From Flavobacterium anhuiense (GTDB lineage: Bacteria > Bacteroidota > Bacteroidia > Flavobacteriales > Flavobacteriaceae): 64,000 nucleotides of DNA. This document shows positions 8,393-16,485 of the stretch, piece after piece. The notes below the pieces were generated by a model. The model searched no databases. It saw nothing but the letters and a program-made list of their open reading frames with translations, and was not told where the DNA came from. Position numbers and translations under genes: made by a program. The stretch is from NCBI RefSeq assembly GCF_900101855.1, contig NZ_FMVC01000001.1:585965-649964 (forward strand). The letters are read 5' to 3'. Numbering within the stretch: position 1 is the first letter of the stretch; each line of letters begins with the position of its first letter.

Positions 8393-10067
8393 GTTGCGAT
8401 ATTTTAAGGTTTGGATCTGCAAAAGCACTTAGTTTTTCGTACCCTAAAAGCAGTTTGTGATAGGCTTCAACTTTGTCTGTCTGAGGGAAATATTCTCCAT
8501 CAAAATCACTTCCGATTTTTTGGCTTGCTTCGATTACGTTTGGATAAATTCCGGCTGCAACGGCTGCGTAAATTGCCGCACCTAAAGCTGGAGTTTGGTC
8601 TGAAGCCGCAATTTTAATTGGCTTGTTTAAAACATTTGCCAAAGTCTGCATAATGAAAGGCGATTTACGAGCAACACCGCCAATTCCGATAACGCTGTCG
8701 ATTTTTACGCCTTCTTCTTCAAAACGATCTACAATTTTCTTTGCTCCAAAACAGATTGCGTTTACTAAAGCTTTGAAAATATGTGGTGCTTTTGTTCCTA
8801 AAGAAAGGTTAGAGATAGCACTTTTTACTTCTTGGTTCGCATCTGGAGTTCGTCGCCCGTTGATCCAGTCTAATGCAATTGGAAGACTTTCTGAAACTGG
8901 GATTTTCTCTGCTTCTTTTGTTAATTCCACAATTAATTTATCGCTGAATTCTTCTCTTAATTGTTCTTTTTGCGCATCATTTAAAGTTGATGAAGAAGCT
9001 AATAAATGTTCTGTCGGCCACATTAATAATTCTTTGTACCAAGCTAATAAATCACCAAAAGCAGATTGTCCCGCTTCTAAACCGATAAATCCTGGAATAA
9101 CAGAACCATCAACTTGTCCGCAGATTCCGCGAACGGTTTTTGTTCCCACTTCATCATAAGAACCCACTAGGATATCACAAGTTGAAGTTCCCATAACACG
9201 AACTAAAGTATTTTCTTCAATTTTAGCTCCAACTGCACCTGAATGCGCGTCGAAAGTTCCAACGGCTACAACTGTTTCTGTTGAAAGTCCTAAACGATCT
9301 GCCCATTCTTGGCTTAATTTTCCAGCAACTAAATCTGATGTATAGGTTTCATCGTATAAGTTGCCGCGAAGCTCTGCTAAGTATGGATGTAATTTTTCTA
9401 AGAATTCAACTGGCGGTAATCCGTTCCAGTCTGTGTGCCACATGGCTTTATGACCTGCTGCACAACGGCTTCTTTTGAAAGTTTTTAAATCTTTATCTTC
9501 AATTAACAAGTACGTCATTAAATCGCAGTGCTCCATCCAAGTATGTGCAGCATTTTTAACCGCTTCATCTTGTCTTGCAATGTGAAGGATTTTTGCCCAA
9601 AACCATTCAGAAGAATAAATTCCGCCCACATATTTCGTAACGTCTTCTCCTCCCCAACTTACTGCCAGTTCGTTGACTTCGTTTGCTTCGTTTATTGCTG
9701 TATGATCTTTCCACAACACCATCATTGCATTTGGATTTTCCTCAAAACCTTTTGTCAGAGCTAATGGTGTTCCGTCTTTTGTAACCGGAACAGGAGAAGA
9801 TCCTGTTGTATCAATACAGATTCCACGAACCAATGACGGATCGACTTTACTTTCTTTGACAACATTCTGTATCGTAATTTCCAATCCTTCGATATGATCT
9901 AAAGGATGCTGGCGAAACTGATTTATAGAGGCGTCACAATATTGTTTGTTTTTCCATCTTTTGTAATGAGAAACATTCGATGCCAGCTCCTGTCCATTCT
10001 CAGTATCAATCAGCACCGCGCGAACAGAATCTGTTCCGTAGTCCAATCCTATTACATAATTTTTCAT
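8376..10067 (-). CDS. araB: Ribulokinase
   Basis: Phosphorylates L-ribulose with ATP. A 563-residue FGGY carbohydrate kinase: N-terminal ATPase motif VIGLDYGTDSVRAVLID, TTGSSPVPV near residue 110, and the C-terminal signature around IGIGGVARKSPFIMQTLANVL (about 466-486), with GAAIYAAVAAG after it. It is the first gene of the araB-araD-araA-galM operon. Two copies of the inferred AraR operator lie upstream, at 10117 and 10206, the nearer one overlapping the promoter. Confidence 0.97.
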   Translation of the reverse strand: MKNYVIGLDYGTDSVRAVLIDTENGQELASNVSHYKRWKNKQYCDASINQFRQHPLDHIEGLEITIQNVVKESKVDPSLVRGICIDTTGSSPVPVTKDGTPLALTKGFEENPNAMMVLWKDHTAINEANEVNELAVSWGGEDVTKYVGGIYSSEWFWAKILHIARQDEAVKNAAHTWMEHCDLMTYLLIEDKDLKTFKRSRCAAGHKAMWHTDWNGLPPVEFLEKLHPYLAELRGNLYDETYTSDLVAGKLSQEWADRLGLSTETVVAVGTFDAHSGAVGAKIEENTLVRVMGTSTCDILVGSYDEVGTKTVRGICGQVDGSVIPGFIGLEAGQSAFGDLLAWYKELLMWPTEHLLASSSTLNDAQKEQLREEFSDKLIVELTKEAEKIPVSESLPIALDWINGRRTPDANQEVKSAISNLSLGTKAPHIFKALVNAICFGAKKIVDRFEEEGVKIDSVIGIGGVARKSPFIMQTLANVLNKPIKIAASDQTPALGAAIYAAVAAGIYPNVIEASQKIGSDFDGEYFPQTDKVEAYHKLLLGYEKLSAFADPNLKISQHELSL

Positions 10068-10092
10068 TCGTATTTTATTTTTAAAATATTGA

Positions 10093-10127
10093 CAAATATA
10101 GACATAAATATTTTATAAGTGTACAAA
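10093..10127 (-). promoter_or_regulatory. Promoter of the araBDA-galM operon
   Basis: On the minus strand: -33 TTTG (10124-10127), 23 bases, and -7 TATATTTG (10093-10100). The start would be near 10087, 20 bases before the araB ATG. The inverted repeat at 10117-10135 covers the -33 region, a repressor-like position. Confidence 0.6.
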
Positions 10128-10137
10128 AAACACTTAA
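10115..10137. promoter_or_regulatory. Putative AraR operator 1 (araB proximal)
   Basis: AAGTGT (10117-10122), 7 bases, ACACTT (10130-10135): a perfect 6+6 inverted repeat, extended outward by AT on the left. Same architecture and spacing as the sites at 10206, 11959, 12345 and 17602. Confidence 0.75.
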
Positions 10138-10203
10138 TTGAAAATGCATAATTAATTTTTGCTATAAATGCATTAAAACAGCATTTTAGCACTAAATCAA
10201 AAA

Positions 10204-10226
10204 ATAAATGTCAATGACACATTTAT
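10204..10226. promoter_or_regulatory. Putative AraR operator 2 (araB distal)
   Basis: AAATGT (10206-10211), 7 bases, ACATTT (10219-10224), extended to a perfect 8+8 inverted repeat by AT on both sides. It is the most symmetric copy and lies about 90 bases from operator 1. Between the two lies another imperfect inverted repeat, TGCTA-AAATGC with GCATTT-TAGCA (about 10160-10191). Confidence 0.75.
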
Positions 10227-10298
10227 AATATTGCGATTATTTCATCCTAAAACAAAAGTCAATTGTTTTAAAAATTGCATTTTGTTTGCTTAAGCTGT

Positions 10299-10328
10299 AA
10301 AATCTGTTCTTTTTTCCGAACAGATTTT
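10299..10328 (-). terminator. Probable terminator of the arabinofuranosidase gene
   Basis: AAAATCTGTTC (10299-10309) and GAACAGATTTT (10318-10328) form a perfect 11-bp stem with an 8-nt loop, 15 bases past the stop at 10343. The U tract on the minus strand is short, made by the end of the stem itself. Confidence 0.6.
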
Positions 10329-10342
10329 AAGATTTTCATCAA

Positions 10343-11887
10343 TTACTTTCCTTCTAAAACCAACACAGAATAAGGAGGCAATGTTATTTCAAGTTTCCCT
10401 TTTTTATTTTCAAAACCTTTAAAAGCAACTGGGACAATTTTATTTGGATTTTCGAAAGAATTATAATCCTGAAGTTTTGAAGCAGTGATTACACTTCCTG
10501 AAAAACCTTTTACACCAAGATCTTTTACATCAATTTCTATTTTGTTCTTATTTACTGGGTCAATATTTACCAGCGAAATATGAACAGAACCGTTCTGATC
10601 TTTTGAAGCTGAAGCCGAAACTGCTGGGATACTTTGTCCCTCAAAAACATAAGAAGGCGATTTAAAATCTATTGGCAATAATTTAGCATCCTGATGCACA
10701 GTGTACATTTTCATGACATGATAGGTTGGCGTCGTGATCATTTTTGCTTTGTCTGTTAAGATTACAGCTTGAAGCACATTAACACATTGGGCTAAGTTTG
10801 CCATACGAACACGATCTGCATGATTATTGAAAATATTTAAAGTCGCCCCAGCCAAAACTGCATCTCTCATCGTATTCTGCTGATATAAAAATCCTGGGTT
10901 TGTTCCTTTTTGAACATCATACCAGCCGCCCCACTCGTCAACAATCATGGCTACTTTTTTTTCTGGATCATATTTATCCATAACGGCAGCATGTTTTGTC
11001 ACTAATTCTTCCATTTTCAAGGCAGACTGCATCGTTAAAAAATATTCTTTTTCGGTAAAATCAACATCCGAACCTTTTTTCTCCCAATTGATTACTGCAT
11101 AATGGTGAACACCAACACCGCCAAGCATATTTAAAGGAATGTTTTTCATTAAAACTTCTGTCCAATTATAATCGGAACTGTTGGCTCCAGACGCAATTCT
11201 TGTAATTCCGCCTGTATTTCCCCAATCAGACATAAAAGTGGCAAACTTTTTATATTCGTTTGCATAATAATCTGCAGTCATATTTCCTCCGCATCCCCAA
11301 GCTTCATTTCCTATTCCCCAGTATTTTACTTTCCAAGGCTCGGTTCTTCCATTTTTCTTGCGAAGGTCACTCATAGGGCTTTTGCCTCCAAAATTGGTGT
11401 ACTGCACCCAGTCAGCCAATTCCTGAACTGTTCCGCTTCCAACATTTCCAGATAAATACGGTTCTGCTCCAAGCAATTCGCACATATTTAAAAAATCGTG
11501 TGTCCCGAAACTATTGTCTTCCGTAACACCTCCCCACCATTGGTTTACAATCGTTGGGCGCTGTTCTTTCGGACCTATTCCATCTTTCCAGTGGTATGTA
11601 TCGGCAAAACATCCGCCTGGCCATCTTAAATTTGGAATTTTTAAATCTTTTAGTGCTTTTACAATATCATTTCTGACTCCATTGGTATTTGGAATTTTAG
11701 ACGTATCTCCAACAAAAAATCCTCCGTAAATACAATGTCCCAAATGTTCTGCGAAGTGACCATATATATTTCTATTTATAGTTGGCGCCGAAGCATCATT
11801 TTTTACTGAAATAATTACGGACTCTTTCTGTGCAGATATGTTTTGAACGCAAAGCGCAGTAAACAATATCAGTGATAGCTTTTTCAT
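10343..11887 (-). CDS. Secreted alpha-L-arabinofuranosidase, GH51
   Basis: Releases terminal L-arabinose from plant arabinans and arabinoxylans, feeding the ara operon. 514 residues: a signal peptide ending about NISAQ20, a TIM-barrel GH51 domain, and a C-terminal beta domain ending PPYSVLVLEGK. The acid/base Glu is E195 in GIGNEAWGCGG and the nucleophile E318 in MIVDEWGGW; NLRWPGGCFADTYHWKDGIGP is the family signature. There is no lipobox, so it is probably periplasmic. An AraR-type operator at 11959 lies 70 bases upstream of the start. Confidence 0.94.
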   Translation of the reverse strand: MKKLSLILFTALCVQNISAQKESVIISVKNDASAPTINRNIYGHFAEHLGHCIYGGFFVGDTSKIPNTNGVRNDIVKALKDLKIPNLRWPGGCFADTYHWKDGIGPKEQRPTIVNQWWGGVTEDNSFGTHDFLNMCELLGAEPYLSGNVGSGTVQELADWVQYTNFGGKSPMSDLRKKNGRTEPWKVKYWGIGNEAWGCGGNMTADYYANEYKKFATFMSDWGNTGGITRIASGANSSDYNWTEVLMKNIPLNMLGGVGVHHYAVINWEKKGSDVDFTEKEYFLTMQSALKMEELVTKHAAVMDKYDPEKKVAMIVDEWGGWYDVQKGTNPGFLYQQNTMRDAVLAGATLNIFNNHADRVRMANLAQCVNVLQAVILTDKAKMITTPTYHVMKMYTVHQDAKLLPIDFKSPSYVFEGQSIPAVSASASKDQNGSVHISLVNIDPVNKNKIEIDVKDLGVKGFSGSVITASKLQDYNSFENPNKIVPVAFKGFENKKGKLEITLPPYSVLVLEGK

Positions 11888-11956
11888 GGTTTTTTAGTTT
11901 TTTGGTTTTAGAAATAAGACATAGCTTATTTTTCAATGCTTTTGGTTTTTTAAATT

Positions 11957-11979
11957 ATAAGTGTTTGTTTAACATTTGT
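11957..11979. promoter_or_regulatory. Putative AraR operator 3 (arabinofuranosidase)
   Basis: AAGTGT (11959-11964), 7 bases, ACATTT (11972-11977); 5 of 6 pairs match. It lies upstream of the minus-strand gene that starts at 11887. No convincing -7 element is seen between site and gene. Confidence 0.65.
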
Positions 11980-12342
11980 AAATTTAAATAAAAAAAAGCC
12001 ACATAAAAAAATAAAAACATCAAAACAACTGGTTGCAAAAAATGGATTTCGCAATTAGATCTTAAAAACCAACATAAATACAGAGTTCTTTAGATTATGA
12101 AAATGTAAAAACCAAAAAAAATCGACAAAAAACCTTTTGACAGTGGTATTTGTAACAAAATTTAAAAAATTTTGAATCTTGAACGCGAAATAATAATCCT
12201 TAGATCAATTCTCTTTTAAAAATGTTTCTACCTTTGACTTGTCATTTTGATATAAAACTGAGGACGAAATATAAAAGAACTGCCTTTCATCATGATCTTA
12301 TTAAAATTGATTGTCAGAAATTCTTTTTTTGCAACCTTAGTA

Positions 12343-12365
12343 TTAAGTGTAAAATTGACATTAAT
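12343..12365. promoter_or_regulatory. Putative AraR operator 4 (araR autoregulation)
   Basis: AAGTGT (12345-12350), 7 bases, ACATTA (12358-12363). Its right edge is 29 bases before the -7 element of araR, exactly the spacing seen at the symporter gene (operator 5). Confidence 0.65.
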
Positions 12366-12392
12366 AATTTATGATACGTTTTAAGAAGTTTA

Positions 12393-12400
12393 TATATTTA
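12393..12400 (+). promoter_or_regulatory. -7 promoter element of araR
   Basis: TATATTTA matches TAnnTTTG except for the last base. Transcription would begin near 12407, giving a leader of about 14 nt before the ATG at 12421. Confidence 0.4.
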
Positions 12401-12420
12401 CCTATCCAAATTAATTATAT

Positions 12421-13110
12421 ATGCTAAACAGTTATAGTTCTGCTGATAAAGTTTTACTGGCGGTGGACTGCATCATTTTCGGATTTGACAATGAGGGTCT
12501 GAAAATCCTTTTGATTCAAAGAGATTTTGAGCCTGAAAAAGGAAAATGGTCCTTGATTGGAGGATTTCTAAAGCGTGATGAAGTTTTAGATGCTGCTGCA
12601 ACCCGAATTTTAAATACCTATACTGGTCTCAACGATATTTATATGGAGCAGCTGTATGCTTACAGCGAAATTGATCGTGACCCGGTAGAAAGAACCATTT
12701 CGGTTTCTTATTTTGCTTTGATTAATATCGAAAACCATAATGCAGAACTAATTAAAAATTATCACGCAGAATGGTTTCCTATTAATGATGCGCCAAACTT
12801 AATTTTTGACCATAACGAAATGGTCGAAAATGCCATTAAGAGACTACGCTACAAAACTTCGATCAAACCAATTGGTTTCGAATTGCTTCCTGAGAAATTT
12901 ACCATGCGTCAGCTTTTAGAATTGTATGAAGCTATTTTGAGCAAAGAACTCGACAAAAGAAATTTCATCAGTAAAATTAATTCTCTTGAAATTCTAAATA
13001 AATTAGACGAAAAAGACATGCAGTCTTCTCGAAAAGGTTCTTATCTGTACACTTTTAACAAAGAGAAATACGAAGAAAAACTACTAAATAATTTTGTGCT
13101 CAATTTATAA
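12421..13110 (+). CDS. araR: AraR, Nudix-fold transcriptional regulator of arabinose use
   Basis: A 229-residue protein of the NrtR/AraR type described in Bacteroides: N-terminal Nudix-like ligand domain (about 8-140) and C-terminal winged helix (about 150-229). The Nudix box at 47-70 (GGFLKRDEVLDAA to TYTGL) has lost the catalytic REUXEE glutamates, with Arg-Ile and Thr-Tyr in their place, so it should sense a ligand rather than hydrolyse one. It lies beside the ara genes, and an operator copy sits at its own promoter. L-arabinose as effector is established for the Bacteroides relative and inferred here. Confidence 0.88.
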   Translation: MLNSYSSADKVLLAVDCIIFGFDNEGLKILLIQRDFEPEKGKWSLIGGFLKRDEVLDAAATRILNTYTGLNDIYMEQLYAYSEIDRDPVERTISVSYFALINIENHNAELIKNYHAEWFPINDAPNLIFDHNEMVENAIKRLRYKTSIKPIGFELLPEKFTMRQLLELYEAILSKELDKRNFISKINSLEILNKLDEKDMQSSRKGSYLYTFNKEKYEEKLLNNFVLNL

Positions 13111-13120
13111 TTGGCATTTC

Positions 13121-14113
13121 CTATAAAGAATTCCTGAGTATAAGAGCAGATTTGTTTTCGATCTGCTCTTTTATTCCCTGCAAAACCATATCGGCCAGAA
13201 TTTTTCCCATTAATTCAAAATTGGTCGAAATTGTCGTAATTCCGTTTGCTGCAATTTTTTTCAATGGCGTTTCGTTGTACGATATAATTCCGAAGTCCTC
13301 TCCTAATTTCAAGTTTCTGCTCATTGCATTTTCTATCACCAAAAGCAAATCACGGTCATGCGGAATAATATATAAATCTCCCAAAGCAATAGACTGATCA
13401 CTGAAATCTGAAATAATTTCATAATCAAAACTGTAGGCTTGGCAAAAAGATTCAAAACCCAGTTTCATTCCTGGAGGCTCTCTAAATCCAGGGAAAATTA
13501 AAATCAGTTTCTTATATTTTGACAATCGAGATTTACCTTTCATTAACCCTTCGTAAATATCTTTTTGGTGGTTCTGATAAATCGCCGGGAACATTTTTAA
13601 CTCTGGATTGGTCTGATCCAATATAATTACATCGTTTACTGGTAGGGTTTTTATCGAGTCGACAATATCGGTTAGGTTGGTCGGCATGATAATATATTTT
13701 GTATAATTTCCATTACTGTCATTTATGAGTTTTTTGAAAACCTGAACATTAAAATGATGAAAGAAAATATCAACCTGCACATTTTTTCCAATGTTTTTTA
13801 AAAACGAATTATAAATATCTTCTTTAAAAATATTCAATTCATCAAAAAGCAAGAAAATCTTCTGAGTTATAGTGATTTCAACACTTTTAACATAATATCC
13901 TTTGCCTGGAATGGCATAAATAATTCCTCTTTTCTTTAATTCGTCATACGCCAATAAGACCGTGTCTCGAGACAAGGAAAAAGCCAAACAGACTTTATTG
14001 ACAGATGGAAGCCTATCTCCTTTAATTAAATTCCCTTCTTCAATTGCTTTTTCGATTGAAAGAATTATCTGCCTATATTTTGGCAGACCAATATTATTTT
14101 GAATTGAAATCAT
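13121..14113 (-). CDS. GntR family regulator with sugar-binding domain
   Basis: A 330-residue regulator. The N-terminal GntR winged helix (about 1-75) has the run KYRQIILSIEKAIEEG, LPSVNKVCLAFSLSRDTVLLAYDELKKRGII; the rest (about 85-330) resembles the periplasmic-binding/LacI fold used for sugar sensing. It diverges from the galM-galK-galT operon, and a tandem ACTGGTA pair lies between the two starts, so I infer control of galactose use. Its last codons contain the terminator stem of the convergent araR gene. Confidence 0.85.
   Translation of the reverse strand: MISIQNNIGLPKYRQIILSIEKAIEEGNLIKGDRLPSVNKVCLAFSLSRDTVLLAYDELKKRGIIYAIPGKGYYVKSVEITITQKIFLLFDELNIFKEDIYNSFLKNIGKNVQVDIFFHHFNVQVFKKLINDSNGNYTKYIIMPTNLTDIVDSIKTLPVNDVIILDQTNPELKMFPAIYQNHQKDIYEGLMKGKSRLSKYKKLILIFPGFREPPGMKLGFESFCQAYSFDYEIISDFSDQSIALGDLYIIPHDRDLLLVIENAMSRNLKLGEDFGIISYNETPLKKIAANGITTISTNFELMGKILADMVLQGIKEQIENKSALILRNSL
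13142..13173 (+). terminator. Terminator of araR, inside the end of the GntR gene
   Basis: AAGAGCAGAT (13142-13151) and ATCTGCTCTT (13161-13170) form a perfect 10-bp stem with a 9-nt loop, then TTATT. It lies 31 bases past the araR stop, but within the coding sequence of the convergent GntR regulator, whose stop is at 13121. Confidence 0.7.
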
Positions 14114-14152
14114 GCTCTACGATAAAGTCGTTTTGACTATTTATAATTAAAA

Positions 14153-14169
14153 ACTGGTAGGTACTGGTA
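14153..14169 (+). promoter_or_regulatory. Tandem ACTGGTA pair, candidate operator of the gal region
   Basis: ACTGGTA occurs at 14153-14159 and 14163-14169, ten bases apart, so both face the same side of the helix. It sits between the GntR regulator and the gal operon promoter (-7 at 14191). I infer that it binds the GntR protein. Confidence 0.5.
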
Positions 14170-14190
14170 TGCAAATATAGAAAATGTTTC

Positions 14191-14198
14191 TACTTTTG
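14191..14198 (+). promoter_or_regulatory. -7 promoter element of the gal operon
   Basis: TACTTTTG is a full match to TAnnTTTG. A start near 14205 leaves 18 bases to the ATG at 14223 and shows that an earlier in-frame ATG at 14184 is not the real start. Confidence 0.6.
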
Positions 14199-14222
14199 GA
14201 TTTCATTTTTGCTAAAAATTAT

Positions 14223-15275
14223 ATGAAAATAAAACACATATCGCATTTAAAAGAGATTCATAATTGCAAATTGTTTGGTTTAATGCCCAATCAGGAAGAA
14301 ATTTATTCTTTTGATTTGGTTAACAAAAATGGAATGAAAGTTCAAATTATCAATTATGGCGCAACGGTTACTTCCATCCAGATTCCGATCAATGAAAAAC
14401 TTACAGATATTGTTTTAGGCTTTGATAATTTAGAAGCATATTTAGAATCTTACAATTTGCCAAGCGCACCGTATTTTGGAACAACGGTTGGCCGTTATGC
14501 TGGACGAATTCACAATGCTACTTTTAGCCTTAACGATAAAAAATTTCAACTCGGCAGTAACAATAACGGCAATTCACTGCATGGCGGAGAAATGGGGTTT
14601 GGGAGAAAAGTCTGGAATGTAACTGATGCAAAAACTGGTGAAAATCCTTCCATTATTTTTGGACTATTGAGCGAGCATTTAGATGAAAATTTTCCTGGCG
14701 AAATGACTGTTTATTTAACGTATACTCTGACAGAAGAAAACGAATTAAAACTAGAATATAAAGCAACCTCAACCGAGGATACCATTATCAATTTGACACA
14801 TCACAGTTATTTTAACCTTGACGGTCACGACGGAAATGTTCTAGAACAGCAAATGTTTATCAAATCGGCCAAAATGCTGGAAACAAATCCAGATAATATT
14901 CCAACCGGAAATTATACTGATTTAACAAATCATGATTTTGATTTTAGAACTCCAAAACAATGCCCGTTTCCAATTGACAATTCTTTTGTGGTAAATTCTA
15001 AAACTGAAATTGTAGCGCAATTAATCAGTTTAAAAAATAAATTGAGAATGAACGTTTACACCGATCAGCCAAGTGTACATATATATGTAGGCGGAAATTG
15101 TTTCGGAAAACTGAAAGGAAAAGAAAATGTTGATTACAATGCTCAAAGCGGAATCTGTTTTGAAACGCAGAATTTTCCAGATGCGCCAAATCATCCTCAT
15201 TTCCCAAATGCTGTTCTTAAAAAAGGAGAACAATATTCTCAAAAGACACTTTACAAATTTGAAACCTTAAACTAA
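14223..15275 (+). CDS. galM: Galactose mutarotase (aldose 1-epimerase), cytoplasmic
   Basis: Turns beta-D-galactose into the alpha form that galactokinase uses. 350 residues, no signal peptide, starting MKIKHISHLKEIHNCKLFGL. Family motifs: GRYAGRIHNATF, NSLHGGEMGFGRKVW, NLTHHSYFNLDGH (catalytic His), and the late CFETQNFPDAPNHPHFP with the catalytic Glu. First gene of the galM-galK-galT operon, 33 bases before galK. It is a homologue of the lipoprotein mutarotase at 4738, but without its export signal. Confidence 0.93.
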   Translation: MKIKHISHLKEIHNCKLFGLMPNQEEIYSFDLVNKNGMKVQIINYGATVTSIQIPINEKLTDIVLGFDNLEAYLESYNLPSAPYFGTTVGRYAGRIHNATFSLNDKKFQLGSNNNGNSLHGGEMGFGRKVWNVTDAKTGENPSIIFGLLSEHLDENFPGEMTVYLTYTLTEENELKLEYKATSTEDTIINLTHHSYFNLDGHDGNVLEQQMFIKSAKMLETNPDNIPTGNYTDLTNHDFDFRTPKQCPFPIDNSFVVNSKTEIVAQLISLKNKLRMNVYTDQPSVHIYVGGNCFGKLKGKENVDYNAQSGICFETQNFPDAPNHPHFPNAVLKKGEQYSQKTLYKFETLN

Positions 15276-15308
15276 CTATTTACACAATACACCAATTACA
15301 CAACAATA

Positions 15309-16469
15309 ATGAATGATATTTTAATACAAAATACTGTTGCTTTTTTTGAGAAATCTTTCGGTTCTTCTCCACAGAAAACGGTGCTTTCTCCAGGAAGAAT
15401 CAACATCATTGGAGAGCATATTGATTACAATGACGGTTATGTTTTACCTGCTGCAATTGATAAAGTAATTTGCTTTGCTTTTGCAAAAAACAACACAAAA
15501 ACATCTAAAGTAATTGCTATTGATTTAAACGAAGAATTTGAAATCGATTTGACTCAGGAAGTAAAACTGAGCGATGTCGTTTGGACCAATTACATTCGTG
15601 GCGTTATCAAACAATTGCAAGATAACGGATTTTCTTTTGAAGGTTTCAATTGTGTTTTCAGCAGTAATATTCCGGTTGGTTCTGGATTATCTTCTTCGGC
15701 AGCTTTAGAATGTGGAATGATTTTCGGAATCAAATCTCTTTTCGATTTAAAAATTGAAAAAAAAGACATTTCACTATTAGGACAGAAAGCAGAACATTGG
15801 GTTGGAATCAACTGCGGAATTATGGATCAGTTTTCGAGCGTTCATGGTCTTGAAAATAAAGTAATCCAGTTAGACTGCAACACTTTAGACTTTGAATATC
15901 ATAATGCCGACTTTAAAGACTATTCTTTGATTTTATTTGATTCTAATGTTAAACATTCGCTCTTTACATCAGAATATAATACCAGAAGAATTGAATGTGA
16001 AGAAGGTTTATCGATCATAAAAAGTCATTTTCCAGAAGTAAAAACTTTTAGAAATGCTACAGAAGAACAGGTTTTGAGCCTTAAAGATAAAATGACTGAA
16101 AAAGTTTTTGCTAGAGTTCATTTTGTAGTAAAAGAAATCAATCGCGTTATCAAAGCTTGCAAAGCTTTAGACCAAGGAAATATTGAACTTTTAGGAGAAT
16201 TGCTTTTTGAAACACATTACGGATTGTCGCAAGAATATGAAGTAAGCTGCGAAGAATTAGATATGCTTGTTGATACAGCAAAAGAAGATGATGCCATTAT
16301 TGGTTCCCGACTTATGGGAGGCGGTTTTGGCGGCTGCACTATCAATTTAGTTAAAAAAGGACATGAAAATGAGGTTAAGCGTAAGTTTTCAAAGCTTTAT
16401 TTAGATACATTTGGAATTGAATTAAAATTCTATGATGTAAAAATATCAAACGGAACAACGCTACTTTAA
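15309..16469 (+). CDS. galK: Galactokinase
   Basis: Phosphorylates alpha-D-galactose at C1 with ATP. A 386-residue GHMP kinase: galactokinase signature GRINIIGEHIDYNDG (29-43), the ATP-binding loop PVGSGLSSSAALE (122-134), and the C-terminal GHMP motif LMGGGFGGCT. It lies between galM and galT, with 16 bases to galT, forming a Leloir operon. No galE is present in the window, so UDP-galactose epimerase must be encoded elsewhere. Confidence 0.97.
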   Translation: MNDILIQNTVAFFEKSFGSSPQKTVLSPGRINIIGEHIDYNDGYVLPAAIDKVICFAFAKNNTKTSKVIAIDLNEEFEIDLTQEVKLSDVVWTNYIRGVIKQLQDNGFSFEGFNCVFSSNIPVGSGLSSSAALECGMIFGIKSLFDLKIEKKDISLLGQKAEHWVGINCGIMDQFSSVHGLENKVIQLDCNTLDFEYHNADFKDYSLILFDSNVKHSLFTSEYNTRRIECEEGLSIIKSHFPEVKTFRNATEEQVLSLKDKMTEKVFARVHFVVKEINRVIKACKALDQGNIELLGELLFETHYGLSQEYEVSCEELDMLVDTAKEDDAIIGSRLMGGGFGGCTINLVKKGHENEVKRKFSKLYLDTFGIELKFYDVKISNGTTLL

Positions 16470-16485
16470 AACCACACACACTACA

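Larger units (their letters stand above)
11888..12420. other. Divergent regulatory region between abf and araR
   Basis: This 533-base gap has no open frame of interest. It holds an AraR-type site at each end (11959 and 12345), the araR promoter, and at 12219-12248 a segment nearly identical to the gal operon promoter (14181-14209), including a TACCTTTG -7 match at 12229-12236. The middle (11990-12200) is very A-rich and shows nothing I can name. Confidence 0.6.

Noticed and set aside
8393-8428. Longer araD start
   Set aside because: The extra 12 residues lie deep in araB and precede the conserved MSSLYKDL start.
10160-10191. Sixth AraR operator
   Set aside because: The AAATGC and GCATTT arms have a 9-base spacer and a changed inner base, so it does not match the N7 motif, though it could bind something else.
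14184-14222. Upstream ATG of the galactose mutarotase
   Set aside because: It lies before the -7 element at 14191-14198 and adds 13 residues not found in the family.
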